A stretch of DNA of 25,211 nt from positions 1 through 25,211 of the forward strand of contig JAGUXE010000393.1 in assembly GCA_020061995.1 (NCBI GenBank), written 5' to 3'. Shown piece after piece: positions 24,242-25,211 of the stretch. Below the pieces are notes generated by a model. That model saw only the letters and a program-made list of their open reading frames with translations. It had not been told where the DNA came from and did no database searches. Position 1 is the stretch's first letter. Every line of letters starts with the position of its first letter. This stretch comes from Ignavibacteriales bacterium. Lineage in GTDB: Bacteria > Bacteroidota > Ignavibacteria > Ignavibacteriales > Ignavibacteriaceae. A program made the translations under genes and the position numbers.

Positions 24242-24514
24242 ATGCCAATAATTAAGCCAATATCGGATTTACGAAACAAATCAAATGAGATTTCTGAATT
24301 AGCACATAACGCTAATGAACCAATTTTCATAACAAAAAACGGTGAGGGAGATTTGGTTGTTATGTCCATGTCTCACTATTCTAATATGCAATTAAAACTT
24401 GATTTGTTATCTAAACTTTCTACAGCACAGAATCAAAGAGTCGAAGGTGACAAAGGAAAAACATTAAAACAAGTTATGGCAAATATTAGGAACACTATTA
24501 ATGTCGGCAGTTAA
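24242..24514 (+). CDS. Phd/YefM-family antitoxin
   Basis: The 90-residue protein has the Phd/YefM N-terminal DNA-binding fold: PIIKPISDLRNKSNEISELA, then EPIFITKNGEGDLVVMSM. A C-terminal tail that would wrap the toxin follows (about 55-90). It should neutralise the toxin encoded next and repress its own promoter, where a palindrome overlaps the -10 box. AGGAG lies 8 bases before the ATG. Its last 14 bases overlap the toxin start, the standard arrangement for translational coupling. The length and motif are normal for the family. Confidence 0.92.
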   Translation: MPIIKPISDLRNKSNEISELAHNANEPIFITKNGEGDLVVMSMSHYSNMQLKLDLLSKLSTAQNQRVEGDKGKTLKQVMANIRNTINVGS

Positions 24515-24809
24515 ATACCAAGTTCGACTTCTTAATATAGCTGAAGAAGACTTTACAGAAATTATATCATTCATTGCCGCAGACAATCAAACTGCAGCAG
24601 ATGTCCTTGCAAACAAAATTGAAAAGAACTTATTACTATTATCCGAAAATCCTAGACTCGGAAGAATACCTCGTGATGAAGAAATAAAAAATCTCGGATA
24701 TCGTTATATCATTATTCAAAATTATATCATCTTTTATACAATTGAAGAAAGAATAATTTTGGTTCATCGAATCCTCCACGGTGCAAGAAATTATAAATCT
24801 CTTCTTTAG
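24501..24809 (+). CDS. RelE/ParE-family toxin
   Basis: The 102-residue protein has the RelE/ParE fold pattern: an N-terminal strand (YQVRLLNIAEEDFTEIISFI), two helices (AADVLANKIEKNLLLLSENP), the RLGR turn (LGRIPRDEEI) and C-terminal strands (YRYIIIQNYIIFYTIEER and IILVHRILHGARNY). ParE-type proteins poison DNA gyrase and RelE-type proteins cleave mRNA on the ribosome. The LxxNPxxGRIP and VHRILHGARN patterns are shared by both, and ParE-like is slightly favoured. The ATG lies inside the end of the antitoxin gene. A decayed relative of its 3' end is present 0.8 kb upstream in the direct repeat. Confidence 0.92.
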   Translation: MSAVKYQVRLLNIAEEDFTEIISFIAADNQTAADVLANKIEKNLLLLSENPRLGRIPRDEEIKNLGYRYIIIQNYIIFYTIEERIILVHRILHGARNYKSLL

Positions 24810-24963
24810 TTTTTCTTTCCTTACACCAGCAACCCGATTGAACTAAACGAGTACACCCATTATTAAAATTCCACTTGAAATTCCAATGTCTTAAACCTCT
24901 AAAGAGAGAAGCATTATCTCCTGACTTCAATCTCATCCCTTAATTGGAATCAGTTCATTAGCA
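24756..24963 (+). repeat. Direct repeat, copy 2 (toxin 3' end plus tail)
   Basis: It includes the last 54 bases of the intact toxin gene and about 154 noncoding bases after it. It matches 23951-24156. Because the similarity extends well past the stop codon, the tail was carried along with the toxin gene or has a function of its own. Confidence 0.85.
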
Positions 24964-25211
24964 GTCCACAATCAATGCCTTGCATTAATTAAAATAATAA
25001 CCGACCTTATATCCATTACTTACAGGCAGTTGTAGCAGTCACGCGAAATGGTGCAGTGAATAACTATGCCCGTTTAGCAGTTTTGCTCCGGAATTTATTG
25101 TTTAAAATATTGGTGGACAGTTTGTTTATAACTACTGTACCCCGTTCAAGAATTTAATTACGTAAAAACGAATTCCGGGCCTGTAATTTTTTTAGCCATT
25201 TTTTGGTCAAC
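24964..25211. other. Right edge without a recognisable feature
   Basis: No gene, RNA or strong hairpin was seen here. A 45-codon open frame ending at a TAA near 25160 has no familiar sequence and no start signal. Confidence 0.4.

Noticed and set aside
25019..25160. 45-codon open frame near the right edge
   Set aside because: No start signal, no recognisable motif, and length is expected by chance.
1..25211. CRISPR array
   Set aside because: No regularly spaced short repeats were found; the repeats present are two-copy and of other kinds.

Overview
The window looks like chromosomal DNA of an Ignavibacteria-type bacterium (Bacteroidota/Chlorobiota group). Three predicted secreted proteins end in the type IX secretion (T9SS) sorting domain with the NYPNPFNP signature common in that group. 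Base composition is AT-rich, many genes lack a strong Shine-Dalgarno site, and one lipoprotein begins with Cys-(x)n-NPLDP, also typical of these genomes. This assignment is inferred from protein style, not from a marker gene.

Bases 1-4080 are accessory DNA. There is a remnant of an integron cassette array with no integrase in view. The end of one cassette ORF is followed by a well-formed attC recombination site. An IS110/IS1111-type element has separated that site from its terminal box, and its transposase is frameshifted. A second cassette, encoding a 2'-5' RNA ligase-like (LigT) protein, follows. A second attC box abuts an antisense scrap of another IS110-family transposase. Next is a small chimeric ORF that joins fragments of two families often found near type I restriction-modification genes (YhcG/DUF1016 and YgjP-like metallopeptidase). 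About 1 kb without recognisable genes follows.

Bases 4081-12440 form a signalling and secreted-protein locus. A lipoprotein, a GAF-AAA+-Fis sigma-54 activator and a Ser/Thr kinase with PEGA domains lie 2 bases apart. They are followed by a Kelch/T9SS protein, a DUF5683 protein and a multi-domain T9SS protein. Two sequences with GG-N10-GC sigma-54 (-24/-12) geometry sit directly before the two T9SS genes. The activator therefore probably controls the secreted proteins next to it, perhaps with the kinase as an input.

Bases 12600-16320 hold tRNA-Lys(TTT) with its terminator, an MgtE Mg2+ transporter, and an aminotransferase/acetyltransferase pair resembling WbpE/WbpD for a diacetamido-uronic acid nucleotide sugar. 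The pair ends at a clear terminator.

Bases 16326-20657 (minus strand) are a tight four-gene unit: TonB-dependent receptor, EamA permease, a HisH-like glutaminase that has lost its catalytic Cys and His, and a half-size EamA protein. This looks like an uptake locus of unknown substrate and is one of the most unusual parts of the window. A divergent T9SS subtilisin-like protease follows.

Bases 23950-24963 contain a Phd/YefM-RelE/ParE toxin-antitoxin pair. It is bracketed by diverged ~207-base direct repeats, the first of which carries a decayed toxin 3' end.
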